Positions 43,500 to 53,909 of a stretch of 64,000 nucleotides of DNA are shown piece after piece. The notes under the pieces were generated by a model, which was not told the DNA's origin, made no database searches, and was given only the letters and a program-made list of their open reading frames with translations. The position numbers and the translations under genes are program-made. Position 1 is the stretch's first letter. Each line of letters begins with the position of its first letter. The stretch comes from Skeletonema tropicum (Eukaryota; Bacillariophyta; Thalassiosirophyceae; Thalassiosirales; Thalassiosiraceae): contig CM074136.1 of assembly GCA_037178625.1 (NCBI GenBank), positions 2,852,001 through 2,916,000 on the forward strand, written 5' to 3'.

Positions 43500-44786
43500 A
43501 TGGAGACAATCAACGTCAAAGATTGTCCACGAGAAAAACCCGAATTATTATTAGCGGGTATGCTATTGTATATATGCAAGTACTCAATGATTTCCCATTG
43601 GTACCGCATCTGGGATCGTGATGAGGACAACCCTCCACCGGAAGTACGTCAAATCATGGACGCCGACAAGTTGGGAAATATTTTACAATTGAACAAATTA
43701 TCATTACAAAAATTCGCTGGAATAGACGATGACCTCTGGATATGGGTATTAGAACAATGTAAGTTGGTGAAAGTAAATGCAGCTGATAAAGTCATCTGTG
43801 CAGGCGCTGATAAATGGAAAGCATTTTTTGAGGAACACACGATTGATGCAGAGGTCGTCTCCGCCGCACCATTGAAATCAAGTACGCGGTGGTACATTCG
43901 TCTAGGACGAAAAACAGATAAGTGGGAAAAATGTTACCCCAGTGTATTAAAACAGGCGAATGACGGAAAGCTGTATCCGCCTCGTTGCCCAGGGATGGAA
44001 GTGATCGGTCGGAGAGTAAATGCAGAATTGCGTGTTTGGTATGAGGAACAAAACTACCCCGAGGAAGATGACTGGGTCTGTGACGACACCTGCGAAAAAG
44101 ACAACAATGATAATGTCGGCGACAATTTCAACAGCAACAAATGCGCTGACAGCGAAGCTGCCAATCCACATGCAACAGAACGGCCTTCGGTGGGCAACAC
44201 AAAGTTTCCACTTCTAGAAAAATATGGGTTGGCAGATCTTGATTTGTCGGACAACGCAAGCAACGATTATTTCAAGCGTATCTTGGGGGAAATGGTGGCA
44301 AAGCAACAGCAACACACGGAAGAAAAGAATGTAATTGATTATTTCCAACTGCAACAGAATACTACTACAACCGCAGTTACCATTCGTTCGCACAAGTCGG
44401 AGGAGGCATTCATGAGTTTCCACCGAAAGAATCCGTACCTCAAGGATGTGGTACGTTGTCTTCACAAGGAGGATGCAAAAGTAGGCGCAACGAGATTGGC
44501 AGACTTCCTTGCAAAACACCACGAGAATGAGTTCATTGATGCTGCAAATGCGGCAGGTGCTCTTGAGACACACCCTGACTTGTTTCTGATGATTGAGGAA
44601 TGGGTAGAACAGTTCCATCAAACGGAAAGGAAGAGAGTGGAGGAGAGATGCAGGTTTGTCAAAGACGCAGATAAACATGCAGAAGCCGTTGGGAAGAAGA
44701 GAGCGAGTCAGAACAATGAAGATATCATGGCAAAAACTAGAGATACGAAGAGGCCACGAGGAAAGTACAAACAAAATAACGAATAA
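43500..44786 (+). CDS. Unknown protein encoded inside the TIR-bounded element
   Basis: Intact single-exon frame of 428 residues from an ATG. It starts METINVKDCPREKPELLLAG and has no signal peptide. Residues about 1-200 look globular, with several Trp-rich segments (SHWYRIWDRDEDNPPPEVRQ, DDLWIWVLEQCKLVKVN, STRWYIRLGRKTDKWEK). Then comes an acidic/Asn linker (CDDTCEKDNNDNVGDNFNSN) and a helical second half (GATRLADFLAKHHENEFIDA). The C-terminus is basic (KRPRGKYKQNNE), which suggests nucleic-acid binding. I recognise no transposase triad or known fold. Position between inverted repeats suggests a transposon-borne gene, but a captured host gene is possible. Confidence 0.65.
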   Translation: METINVKDCPREKPELLLAGMLLYICKYSMISHWYRIWDRDEDNPPPEVRQIMDADKLGNILQLNKLSLQKFAGIDDDLWIWVLEQCKLVKVNAADKVICAGADKWKAFFEEHTIDAEVVSAAPLKSSTRWYIRLGRKTDKWEKCYPSVLKQANDGKLYPPRCPGMEVIGRRVNAELRVWYEEQNYPEEDDWVCDDTCEKDNNDNVGDNFNSNKCADSEAANPHATERPSVGNTKFPLLEKYGLADLDLSDNASNDYFKRILGEMVAKQQQHTEEKNVIDYFQLQQNTTTTAVTIRSHKSEEAFMSFHRKNPYLKDVVRCLHKEDAKVGATRLADFLAKHHENEFIDAANAAGALETHPDLFLMIEEWVEQFHQTERKRVEERCRFVKDADKHAEAVGKKRASQNNEDIMAKTRDTKRPRGKYKQNNE

Positions 44787-45173
44787 TTGGTTGACATCGA
44801 GATTATACGAAGCGCTGAAAATTTAGGCATTAATAGAGCATGGCATCCGGCACCTGTTTTGGGTATCAATTTCGATCGATGTCATGGATTGGATGTTGTA
44901 TGGGACGTCGTATTGAGCTAGCGGGTGGCATGTTCATGGTGGAATCGGATCGGTTAGCTGTGAGAAAAAGGGGGCACTTAGGGGGGATAAAACCTAAACA
45001 CGTAATATCTAGTAAGATTATCTATGTGACCCCCGAAAAGGGGGATGGTAGGAAATTTTTTTTTAACTAGTGGCGAAATTGGTGTGACCGCTTTGCCGCC
45101 ATTTTCTTACCAGCAGTAAACTGCAGGTTAAATTTATCTGGGATATTGAACTCACCTCGGTGACATCAGTTGC

Positions 45174-45773
45174 CCAGGAAGATCCCCGAATTTTGTACGT
45201 ACTTATGTACGTACCATATGTTTAGGTACCATACCTGTAGGTACATAGGTACCTACGTATGGTATGTAGGTAAAGTATCGTATGTTAAGGTACTTTTTCT
45301 TACGTACTTTCTACCTATGTACAAAAAGGGGGCGCCAAAAATTAACGCCCCCCAAACGGCACAGCACGGCACGGCACGACATGCCACGGCACGACATGCC
45401 ACGGCACGACATGCCACGGCACGGCACGACACACCACCGATACTATTACTTATGAGCGTCAATGTCAAGCAAAAACTCTATCAGACGACAAGGACAATCT
45501 TTGGCTCATTCAGATGATCAGTCAATTGATGACCATGGGGTGGAAAGTGCCGCTACGATGAGTCATGTTTCGTCCGTTCATAAAAATCTCAACCGAAAAA
45601 AAATAAAAATAAGAATGATGCTTCGGGCGCTGAGTTGGCTGCCATGGTTGGTGGCCAACGGGGACGAAATAATACGAACTCGTCGTCTTCTCCGGCTACT
45701 GCGGGAGGCGGGGGGTGAGGCCTACACATATGGTACCTGCATAGGTACGTACAAAATTCGGGGATCTTCCTGG
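45174..45773. mobile_element. 600-bp inverted-repeat element rich in GTACC
   Basis: Ends are inverted: CCAGGAAGATCCCCGAATTT-TGTACGTAC at 45174 and its complement ending 45773. The arms continue imperfectly through GGTACCATA words. It begins only 28 bases after the previous element. The interior codes the start of a basic protein at 45462 (MSSKNSIRRQGQ...) that soon loses its frame. No target duplication found. Confidence 0.6.
45362..45430. repeat. 15-bp tandem repeat
   Basis: ACGGCACGACATGCC is repeated about four times. The array lies in the interior of the 600-bp inverted-repeat element. Confidence 0.85.
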
Positions 45774-45825
45774 CAGAGGGCATGGCACCCGCCCGGGTGC
45801 TTTTTTCAGATTTTGCTCCGGCAGG

Positions 45826-45854
45826 CGGTCACTAACAAGCGCTAGTTGTGACCG
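45826..45854. repeat. Near-perfect palindrome
   Basis: CGGTCAC and GTGACCG arms flank AAC / GTT and a central AGCGCT, with one bulge and one mismatch. It could form a cruciform. It lies among several GGCACC-GGGTACC motifs (45780-46010). Confidence 0.6.
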
Positions 45855-46035
45855 GAAATATGGCACCTGGGTACTTTTTTTCAAAGCCTCCGGCGGCGGG
45901 ATTTGGTACCAGGGTGGAGTATTAGATTTCCAGTTAGGTAGGGATGTACCAGTATGTTGCTGATCATCGTGTGTGTTGCCCGGAGAAATGGCACCCGGGT
46001 ACCAAAGCTTCCACGGTGGAAATGGCGCGCCCGGA

Positions 46036-46130
46036 TAAGCGATTGCGGTGCACGAGAAAGGGGGAAATCGGTGTTTCGGTCAAAAATCCCACCACCCGCC
46101 ACAACACAACACACCATGATGTTGTTGTTT
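46036..46130 (+). repeat. Terminal-repeat-like sequence, copy 1
   Basis: AAGCGATTGCGGT, then GAGAAAG-GGGAAAT-CGGTGTTTCGGTCAAAAA, then CCACCCGCCACAACAC-ACCATGATG. An inverted copy lies at 48881-48999. Confidence 0.6.
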
Positions 46131-46424
46131 TAGTTGTACTTAATGCCCATCCTGTGTCCTCGGCCATCACCATAGCGGCCGCAATACATGGAATACTTAT
46201 TAAGACGCTCACTAAAACAAAGTTTGTATGCCGCAGAGTCAGTTTCAATACCTACGGAGCGTCAAGACCTTCAATCTGACACATGCTTAGATGTGTCCGG
46301 TGGCCTTGGTGGAGGGTAGATGACATCGAAAGAATAGGAGGCTTAACCACCCAGCGTTGTGCCGCCTCCCATTGATATCAATACCAACATAATCAATGGG
46401 ATAAGAATAATAAGGAGTACGCGC

Positions 46425-46827
46425 GTCATTCGGTGTTGCGGGCGTCACCAGGCCAAGCGATCTTCGGTAGAGACATTTTATTTGATATACCATTACTTTG
46501 CGATTGGTATGAGGTCTCAAGTGGGCAGGCGCCGTCAGCAGCTGGTGGATCGTTCCAATATACGACGATATACGTGAAAACAAGCGTCGAGTTCCCTACG
46601 ACTATACTGTCGGTCAGAAAGCCATGATCATCAAGGCAACTGACGGGAGCCATCTTCCGAAGCCGGAGGATGTACATGATGGTCCTTATGAGGTTAGTCA
46701 AGTGTTTACGAATGGAACAGTGCGACTGCAACGAGGTGCTATTAATGAGCGTCTCAATGTTCGAAGATTGGCACCCTACTTCGAAAGCGACGGAGATGGG
46801 AGTTCTGTACATGAAGAATGAAATCGT
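46425..46827 (+). pseudogene. Ty3/gypsy integrase C-terminal remnant
   Basis: A frame at about 46433 reads ASPGQAIFGRDILFDIPLLC-DW. After shifts, RRRQQLVDRSNIRR is recognisable, and then YDYTVGQKAMIIKATDG and GPYEVSQVFTNGTVRLQRGA with INERLNVRRLAPYF. This is the end of the integrase and chromodomain-like tail of Ty3/gypsy Pol, with at least two frame breaks. The rest of the polyprotein is absent. Confidence 0.8.
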
Positions 46828-47034
46828 AATATGCCTTTGTACAGGATGCAATCCTTGGGAAAGGGGTTCTCGAGAGATTGGTCGTTTATGCTATTGAGCG
46901 AAATCTATGTTATTTGAAAGTCTTATGCAATGCCGATGAATTAAATTCGATAAGATTGTGATCTGTTGGATGCTTCACGGAGGTTTTTTTGCCGGTTGGT
47001 TTTCCTTTCTTTAAGATCTCGTTTTGTGCACAGC

Positions 47035-47375
47035 TCGGGGGAGAATGTCACAGGGAATGGGTTGTGCCTGAGTAAATCTTTGTCTTTGACCCACTCGAGG
47101 TGAACTTGTTGCTCTCCAGTTTCTTCTTCCTACTCTTATTTCCCTTCCCATTAGTCACAGGTTGGTTGGCTCTAGCATCTTCGCCGTTACATCTGCATCA
47201 CTACGGACTGCGATCTGGGGAAGTAAAGCTGATACAGCAACGTTCGTTATCACTTACCACAGATAATGCCGCCTCTGGGAGGATCCACCAGACGTACTTT
47301 AAATTTACCCTACTTATTTCATCTGCACGTTACTCTGTGTCCTGTGTGTATCATGTATCATGCAACATCTGATAA
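47035..47375 (+). other. Possible polypurine tract and start of 3' LTR
   Basis: CTCGGGGGAGAA followed by TGTCACAGGGAATGGG (47047) looks like a polypurine tract and LTR start, downstream of the integrase relic as expected. No second LTR is in the window to confirm it, and the right end is not determined. Confidence 0.4.
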
Positions 47376-47984
47376 ATAATATCGATGCAATTCATATCCT
47401 CATCCATCTTCTGTTTCACGTCTCTTTCTATGCGTCAACTTCATCTGCTTCGTTGGCATCCCTCATCTTTTCTATTCTTTGCGTGGGCACCACTTCTTGA
47501 ATTTCATACTAGTCGGAATAGGTGGGCATGAATGCGCAAAGACCATCGCATGCACAATGTCGTTTGGCTTGTGCAAGACGCACGGATCTTTGGTCAAACG
47601 TCGTTTGACTTGTTTGTAAGACGCACGCCGAGAAGAAACAGAGTCAAAGAATGGCTGCGGAAGAGGACAAAGCGTAGTTGTGTTAATATGCACCATCGTG
47701 AGTGGAAGACAAGATTACACGTCGCTATTCAAACTTGGGGTTCACTTTATCTCTAAGATCATCACAAGACACCTCACCTTCCATCTTGGCAGTTCCTACA
47801 CAGACTGAATAAGTATCTAAGCCCCACTATCTTCCACCCACGCTCTCTATCAACACCCTTCTTTTCAACACCAAACTTCTCATATTACCAAGAGCAATAT
47901 GAAGTATTGTATAACGGATTAAATAACGTCAATACTGCTATGCTGAATATAACCTCCAGCACCACCCATGCATTCAAGCATGAG

Positions 47985-48200
47985 AATGTCGAGCTAATCA
48001 ATCACTCTCCCTCGCTTGACATTGTTATGTCTCATCATACGACCTTCATCCAAGTCGCAATCACCCCGCACCCGTTCGTCGTAACATCTACCGCAAACTT
48101 CACAAGCTACTGACAACTCAGTGTTATTACTGACCACTTCTAAGCCATCCTGAGAATGTCGAGTATCACTCAGCACTCTCCCCTGCTTGACATTCAATCG
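47985..48200. repeat. Short direct repeat
   Basis: GAGAATGTCGAG followed by CACTCTCCC-C-CTTGACATT appears at about 47982 and again at about 48153. Confidence 0.6.
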
Positions 48201-48249
48201 TCGTACACTGACTTGCTACTTTTCCAATAAACACCCCTAGAAAGAATTA

Positions 48250-48760
48250 TCTCCTCAGCCGAGCGTCCTACTCAGACAAAGTACATGCGCGTGCTGTACG
48301 GTGTATATCTTGGTGCACACCGATGGGTCATTTCTGGCACGAGTGTCTGAGACTGTAATAGTGGAGTTACTTTGGCGGCCACATCTGAGGACAGTCCAAA
48401 GGGATGGGACATGCTATCCCACCGCGGCTTCTAGAAAATGCACGATTTCATTCCAATATTAACAGGCAATTGACGCCAAAGTTCTTGATTGGTAGGAAGC
48501 AATTTACAGCAACAACAGAGAGGGTGTCAGATCGACTATTTGCAAGCTCCGTCGGTTCCCGTGCTCCGACACACGTGCGAAGTAGCTTTCTCCAGGGTGA
48601 CAGATAACGTAGACCCCAAGACGACTTAGCCAAAACTTTTCTGTAATGCTTGATGATATGATCCACTGGGGCCATGCCAACGTTAACATCAAGAAGCCCC
48701 AATGCCTTTGCACTAGAAGTAATATTTGTACTCCATGGTGTTTTGTTGAGATTGAGTGTA
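48250..48760 (+). pseudogene. Broken copy of the 53910 DDE transposase, C-terminal half
   Basis: Frames across this stretch match the protein encoded at 53910-55844: SYSDKVHARAVRCISWCTPM, then NINRQLTPKFLIGRKQFTAT, then TCEVAFSRVTD. Stops and frame changes separate them, so it is a dead relative. Confidence 0.8.
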
Positions 48761-48880
48761 TAGATGCCAACTTTAGACAGCTATTATTAGCGGCCCAAAA
48801 GTGCAGTAGTTACTGACGGTGCCCTGTATTTTGATAGTACTGCCACAGTGGAAGCAAACCTACTAACAAAGGCGGCCATC

Positions 48881-48999
48881 ATGGTGTATGGTGTTTTTGT
48901 GTGGTTGGGGTGAGGGGATTTTTTGACCGAAACACCAATTTCTCCACGTGAGTATGTACGATAGGAATTAGTACTTTTCAAACCGACCGCAATCGCTTA
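48881..48999 (-). repeat. Terminal-repeat-like sequence, copy 2 (inverted)
   Basis: On the minus strand it repeats the 46036-46130 sequence (AAGCGATTGCGGTCGG ... GGTGTTTCGGTC). The two may be the ends of one 3-kb element holding the gypsy and transposase relics, or two separate MITE copies. Confidence 0.55.
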
Positions 49000-49634
49000 T
49001 TGCACAGATTTGGGTTTGAGGAGGTTTGAGGATCTTTTTGGCCATCAAAACACGAAGATCATGAGACCTGAGAATCGAGCCGCCAATTTTGTCCCAAAAT
49101 TTTTTCACTTTGCCGGAGAATCTCCAAACCAGCCTCATTTTTCAAGAAGTCTGTCCCAAAATTTTTTCACTTTGCCGGAGAATCTCCATTTTTCAAAAAA
49201 TCACAAAATAACGACCATGATGGCCACATCTCCCTGATATGCTCCCTCCGCCGCCGATGGTCCTACCACCCCATATCGCCACCTGTAGCCTCATTTAGTC
49301 CGTGTCTACCGATGGCAACCGCGGAATAAATTATCTCATGTGTCTACGCACTTAGTAAGCGCCTTGACATATCTTGTGTCCGTTGGTGGAAATAACGTTC
49401 TCCACCGCTGCACGACAACATCTTTATTGGCTCTGTGCTCCTCTACAATAATATAAATCAATAGCACTGACGGTTCAACGATAGGATGCGAGTGGGTGGC
49501 GTGGTTATAGCTCGTGGTCACCGATATGAGCCATCAATTATTATTACAAATACACGGCGTGATAATTTAACATCGGCACAATTCACGTATGATGGGAGAT
49601 CACAAAACATCGGCACAAACGAAATGTTGAAGAG

Positions 49635-50200
49635 GTGGCAAGCAGACTGGAGATGGAGGAAAAGGAGGCACAGGATCGCACTCCAGATCAATGGAAAGAA
49701 ATGTTAGCAGAGCAGAAGTCGGAAATGGAGGAGAAGAATGCACTATTTCAAGCGCAGGTAGAGATTCTGATGGAACAGCTACAGAAGAAAGAAGAGGAAG
49801 CAATGCAAATGAAGGGTCATTACGAGAAACAACAGAAAAAGGTTAGAAGAGCAAAATCGTCAATTCAATATGAAGAACAGTCAACTGAATGCATTGGGAG
49901 GAACGGGGAAGTGGTTTGGGAGCGTGCCTCTCATTATTATCCTATGTGGGCGGCATCTCTCGATTGACAATCTGTAATGATGAGTGGCATGCCAACCACA
50001 CCGATGCGGCTAGGCTGTTGTGGGGATATAATATTTGGATGGAATCGAAACTGTATGTTGATGTATTCCCAGCTGGCGGTGACTTGAAACTTCCTTACTT
50101 GACACCATTTGAAGAGTGCATGGCATGCCGGATGTTCTTTCATGTGTTTGCTCATGAACAGATAATTGCACTATGTCTTGATAGACACCGGACTAAATAA
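49635..50200 (+). pseudogene. Transposase middle-region fragment, same family as 53910
   Basis: A coiled-coil stretch comes first (MASRLEMEEKEAQDRTPDQW ... EEEAMQMKGHYEKQQ). In the next frame it continues as YVGGISRLTICNDEWHANHT and then LPYLTPFEECMACRMFF. This corresponds to GGLSRLTLTNKKWHKRN and the following region of the intact protein at 53910. The catalytic part is missing. Confidence 0.7.
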
Positions 50201-50698
50201 AGAAATAAATACAAAGTTAATACGATTAGATATCTACACGAGAACAATCTGGACGTGCTTAGGTACAACGTGAGGTCTTTTCGATTGCCGAAAGGATTGC
50301 CAGACAGCAAGACGGGTGCCCCCGTAGGAGTTGGGAGCTCCTCCTAAACGCCTGAGCGTTCAAAACCAGATGAGAGTGCATCTGCTTACACGAGAAGACG
50401 AGACAAGCATGTGGGCCTCAAGGTGACGGCTTCTTTTTCCTTCGCTTGGAAAGTGCGTGTCGTTGGGTGGTAGCGTGAAGAGTTGATTCTCCAACAACAA
50501 GCGATGCAGCATTCCTTTTCTTGTTGAGTAGAGACTTCGTCTGCTGCATTGGGGTTGCGTTGGGTCGTCTCCGTAAACTTTACCTCTAGTTTTGGTGCTT
50601 CCTGGAATAATCCGCTTGTCCTTTCTCCAACGTTCATTGCGCTCCTTGCACGATGAGCCTTTGCTTCGTACTGCTTGACCACAACAACATTGCGACCC
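50201..50698. other. Interior of the long-TIR element
   Basis: Small frames on the minus strand (50386-50682) encode a basic, low-complexity product with no recognised domain; possibly the degraded end of the Ulp1-like gene. Confidence 0.3.
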
Positions 50699-51016
50699 TC
50701 ATCCTAGTTTCCTTGAGCAGGAAATCCGCCTGGTTGTACCTAGGATGTCTCGCACAGTGGGATGTTTTGTGCCAGTATGGTTGCGTTGGCGAGGACAAAT
50801 ATGTAGGCCACAATCATATCCATTGCTCTGCCTTGGAGAATTCAAGGAGTCGTCGATGAGTCTCCAAGAGTTGTCCCAATCAACATTCGACTCCCCATTT
50901 ATTTCCCGATACTTATCCTTCAACTCCAATCTTGGCATGCCTCGTCTTGTAGTTGTCGACGGAAAAGATTGGCTCATTGCTCCAAAGGGAAATGATACCA
51001 CTATCGAAAAGTGCAC
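50699..51016 (-). pseudogene. Ulp1/SENP-like cysteine protease fragment (C48)
   Basis: The minus-strand frame reads HFSIVVSFPFG (position of the catalytic His strand, normally HW-L-V), then DNSWRLIDDSLNSPRQSNGY with DCGLHIC directly after. PRQxNgyDCG is the Gln and Cys block of Ulp1 enzymes, which cleave SUMO-like proteins. The N-terminal half is absent and the end is frayed, so it is a transposon-carried remnant. Confidence 0.65.
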
Positions 51017-51109
51017 CTACTCATCAAAGACAGAGAAGACATCGGCTCGTTCTCTTACATTCTCTACCTGCGATCGAACGAGCATTCTCTACCTGCGATC
51101 CTCGTAATG

Positions 51110-51699
51110 CCAATAACCCTTACATGTAAAGGTGTTCTTAATTAAACAAAAACCTAGTTTATTCTCTGCCGTATTCTTTGGGCGTTTTGCTGCTTAAACT
51201 TGTCCCCTGATTGCCATGACGTCGATAGTATCAATCTACCCACCTATTCAATCGTCGCCTTTGCACTTTGTCACATAGTGCTTGCAAGGTTGTTAATCAT
51301 CAAAGAATACCCTTCTTCACTGTCAATACTTCTGGTTGCTATCTCCCTCTTTTCCTCTAACTAATTCTGCCACAAGTAGCACAAATGTATCACTTATTCG
51401 TACGATGAACGAGCTTTCCCAGACCAGCACTGCGCCATTAAACAATCAAGAGTTGTTGCATCATTATCATTGGTTGCTCCCATGTGTTACCTCTCAAGCT
51501 CACCCCACAGTGATGATTTCAATTGTGTTGGGAGGCTATAAAATCATAAGCAGCGACGAAGCTGACGCATTCAAAAACTGACCTACGCCGTATTTACTCC
51601 TAAATATATCAGAACAAATCACCTGTGATCACCAATCAACCTCGGACTTCCCTCTGCACTGCTGTAGACTGCTGTAATTATTATTTCTCCTCTCTCACC
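51110..51699. other. Interior of the long-TIR element, right part
   Basis: I see no coding sequence of known type between the Ulp1-like fragment and the right inverted repeat. Confidence 0.35.
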
Positions 51700-52249
51700 A
51701 CGTGAATTGTGCCGATTTTGAATAATCACGCCGTGTATTTGTAATAATAATTGATGGCTCATATCGGTGGTCATGGCCGACAATCACGCTGCCTACTCGC
51801 ATCCTATCGGTTTCCCGTACATTTTGTTGATTGATATCATTGTAGAGGATCACAGAGCCCATGAAGATGTTGTCGTGTAGCGGGGGAGATCGTTATTTCC
51901 ACCAACGGACACAAGATATGTCAAGGCGCTAACTAAGAGGATAGACGCACGAGATAATTTATTCCGCGGTTGCCATCGGTAGACACGGACTAAATGAGGC
52001 TACAGGTGGCGATATGGGGTGGTAGGACCATCGGCGGCGGAGGGAGCATATCAGGGAGATGTGGCCATCATGGTCGTTATTTTGTGATTTTTTGAAAAAT
52101 GGAGATTCTCCGGCAAAGTGAAAAAATTTTGGGACAGACTTTGTTAGTGGCCAAAGCTAGCGATTCTCAGGTCTCATGAAGCTGCCGCATGTTGTCACCA
52201 TCCCATACTACGCAATGAAACAACAAAACAAGCATGATATTAATAAAAT

Positions 52250-53356
52250 TTAGGAGGCACCATCATCGTCATCATCACTATCGCTGTCACTATCAAAATA
52301 TTTGTCCAGAAATTCTTTATCATAGTTTCCACACACATCATCACCTGTAAGTTTGAGGCACGTTGTTTGATGCTTCTGACGCAAGTCTTCATTGCGATCG
52401 TCAGAGAAGAATCGGAGGTAATGACTCAAAGCATTATCGTCGTCAATAAACTTATCGTCCATCATTTCTTGGAGGCACTTATGGCGGACAAGCTTCACGA
52501 ATTGGCGTTTAGGAGGCAGCGTTTTGTGCACGACATCAAGGTTGAATTCATGGAAGTCATCCGCTGTCACCCGGGAAGATTTAGTCTTAGTCGCCGCATC
52601 ACGAACCTGCACATTTCTACTATTGATCTCACCGTCGATCGCCTTTGTTTCTTTGCTCTGTTGCAGATGATCATCCAATCTCTGGCACAAATCAATACTC
52701 TTTACATCTCTCCTTGCCTTCAGGTCGCTCTGTAAAGCCGCCATCTCATCATCTGCTGCACTTTCGTCGCTATCCTTCTTGGCCGAATACCCCCTAACCT
52801 CCTTGGCTATTGCCTTCCCAATGGCTTTTGAGGCGCTCTTTTCACTCTTCAGGACATTTGCTGCTGCCAGTGGTAGATTCTGCAATGATTTTATCGGAGG
52901 AGGCATGTATTTGCACAAATCAGCAAAACACCAATCCTTTTTAATTTGTAACAGACGGATTAGAATGAAGAAGGCAAGGGAATGACTGCAAAATAACCAA
53001 CCGTTAGGACAATCGCATTTTGATTTCTCCGGGAGATACACAACAACACTGCCGTCGGGTTTGAATGAAAGTGACACATCGTACACTTCACTCTTCATGC
53101 TTGGTGTACATTTGATCCGCAAAATTTGGATTGGTTCATCTTGTCCGTCTACCTTGGCAGTACCCAATGTAAGTGATTGAATATCTAAGCTGCCGCTCAC
53201 AAATCTCAACCACGATCGTTCACGAATTCCATTCATTCCAGTTCCAAAGATTTCGTCGATGTATTTGCTGTTCACAGTTGGGACTACACTTCGGATGAAT
53301 TGAAGTAAAATAGACTTGTCATTATTCCATCTCAATTCTGAGACACCTGCCATCAT
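52250..53356 (-). CDS. SWIM zinc-finger protein divergent from the DDE transposase
   Basis: A 368-residue frame. Residues 114-125 (CDCPNGWLFCSH) form a CxCx6CxH SWIM zinc finger, preceded by beta strands (YDVSLSFKPDGSVVVYLPEK) as in SWIM domains. The centre is helical and charged, and the C-terminus is acidic (FDSDSDSDDDDDG). SWIM fingers bind DNA or proteins and occur in transposases and in accessory genes of eukaryotic DNA transposons, such as the second gene of ISL2EU-type elements. The divergent partner 550 bases away is a DDE transposase, so both probably belong to one element. Its start overlaps the stop of another minus-strand frame by a few bases, so the true gene may be longer. Confidence 0.65.
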   Translation of the reverse strand: MMAGVSELRWNNDKSILLQFIRSVVPTVNSKYIDEIFGTGMNGIRERSWLRFVSGSLDIQSLTLGTAKVDGQDEPIQILRIKCTPSMKSEVYDVSLSFKPDGSVVVYLPEKSKCDCPNGWLFCSHSLAFFILIRLLQIKKDWCFADLCKYMPPPIKSLQNLPLAAANVLKSEKSASKAIGKAIAKEVRGYSAKKDSDESAADDEMAALQSDLKARRDVKSIDLCQRLDDHLQQSKETKAIDGEINSRNVQVRDAATKTKSSRVTADDFHEFNLDVVHKTLPPKRQFVKLVRHKCLQEMMDDKFIDDDNALSHYLRFFSDDRNEDLRQKHQTTCLKLTGDDVCGNYDKEFLDKYFDSDSDSDDDDDGAS

Positions 53357-53757
53357 CTCCCAGGAAATGTAAGACTTCTCTCACTATTGACTGACTGCTT
53401 GAAGGGATGATATCTCCTCCCATCGGCGCATACTACCAAAGTTATATTAGCTTTCCTCGCTATGTTCACAAGTTTCATGCACACTTCATCAACTTTGCTG
53501 ATAGGTATCTTTGGTGATACTTGGAACTCTCCCGCTGATACAATATTCCCTAGTGGTTTATGAAGAAACACGGACACATCAAGACCAAACCTGCGGTTGA
53601 TTACTTTTGGATGAGGAATGAATGTTGGAGCATACTGATCTAGACTTGTATTTGGAATGATCAGGCTACCCCTTTTAGAAGCTGCCTTTATCTTCTTGGA
53701 AATCTTAGGGAAGCCCCTGATGGCATTTATGTTACTACTGCTAAATTATGCAACGCA
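53353..53757 (-). other. Coding-like frame upstream of and overlapping the SWIM gene
   Basis: Open from just after a TAA near 53758 to a TGA at 53353, reading INAIRGFPKISKKIKAASKR, then YAPTFIPHPKVINRRFGLDV and DEVCMKLVNIARKANITLVV. It has no ATG. The TGA overlaps the ATGATG of the SWIM frame, so a frameshift or a missed intron probably divides what was one N-terminal region of the SWIM protein. Confidence 0.5.
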
Positions 53758-53909
53758 TCTTTACTCCTTTGTCTGTATCTGCTGCAAAGCGCAGAAAAAT
53801 GTAGCGTCCAATATTTCATGGCCAAATTTTGTGATCTATCCGTTCATACTCGCATTTCAAACCATTCCGTTCAATATTCTGTATTCTCATTCTGGTCATA
53901 AAAATCAAT

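Larger units (their letters stand above)
42904..45145 (+). mobile_element. TIR-bounded element carrying an unknown ORF
   Basis: The outer ends are 16-bp inverted repeats TATCCCAGATAAATTT (42904-42919) and its complement (45130-45145). Just inside both are palindromes of the form TTACC-GCAG-(4-5 nt)-CTGC-GGTAA, then a CACACCGATTTC-type block also inverted between the two ends. The left end has three palindromes and the right one. The interior contains a single long open frame (43500-44786). I could not identify a target duplication. Confidence 0.6.
49059..52179. mobile_element. 3.1-kb element with about 0.5-kb terminal inverted repeats
   Basis: The arms 49059-49588 and 51700-52179 are inverted copies of each other with a few indels, starting TCATGAGACCTGAGAATCG. 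Matching blocks include CACTTTGCCGGAGAATCTCC, CCTACCACCCCATATCGCC and CGGCACAATTCACGT. The left arm has an internal duplication of the CCAAAATTTTTTCACTTTGC block. Inside are a fragment of the 53910-type transposase (+) and a Ulp1-like protease fragment (-). Long inverted repeats plus Ulp1 recall Mutator-like elements, but the transposase fragment points to the other family. No target duplication was seen. Confidence 0.75.
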
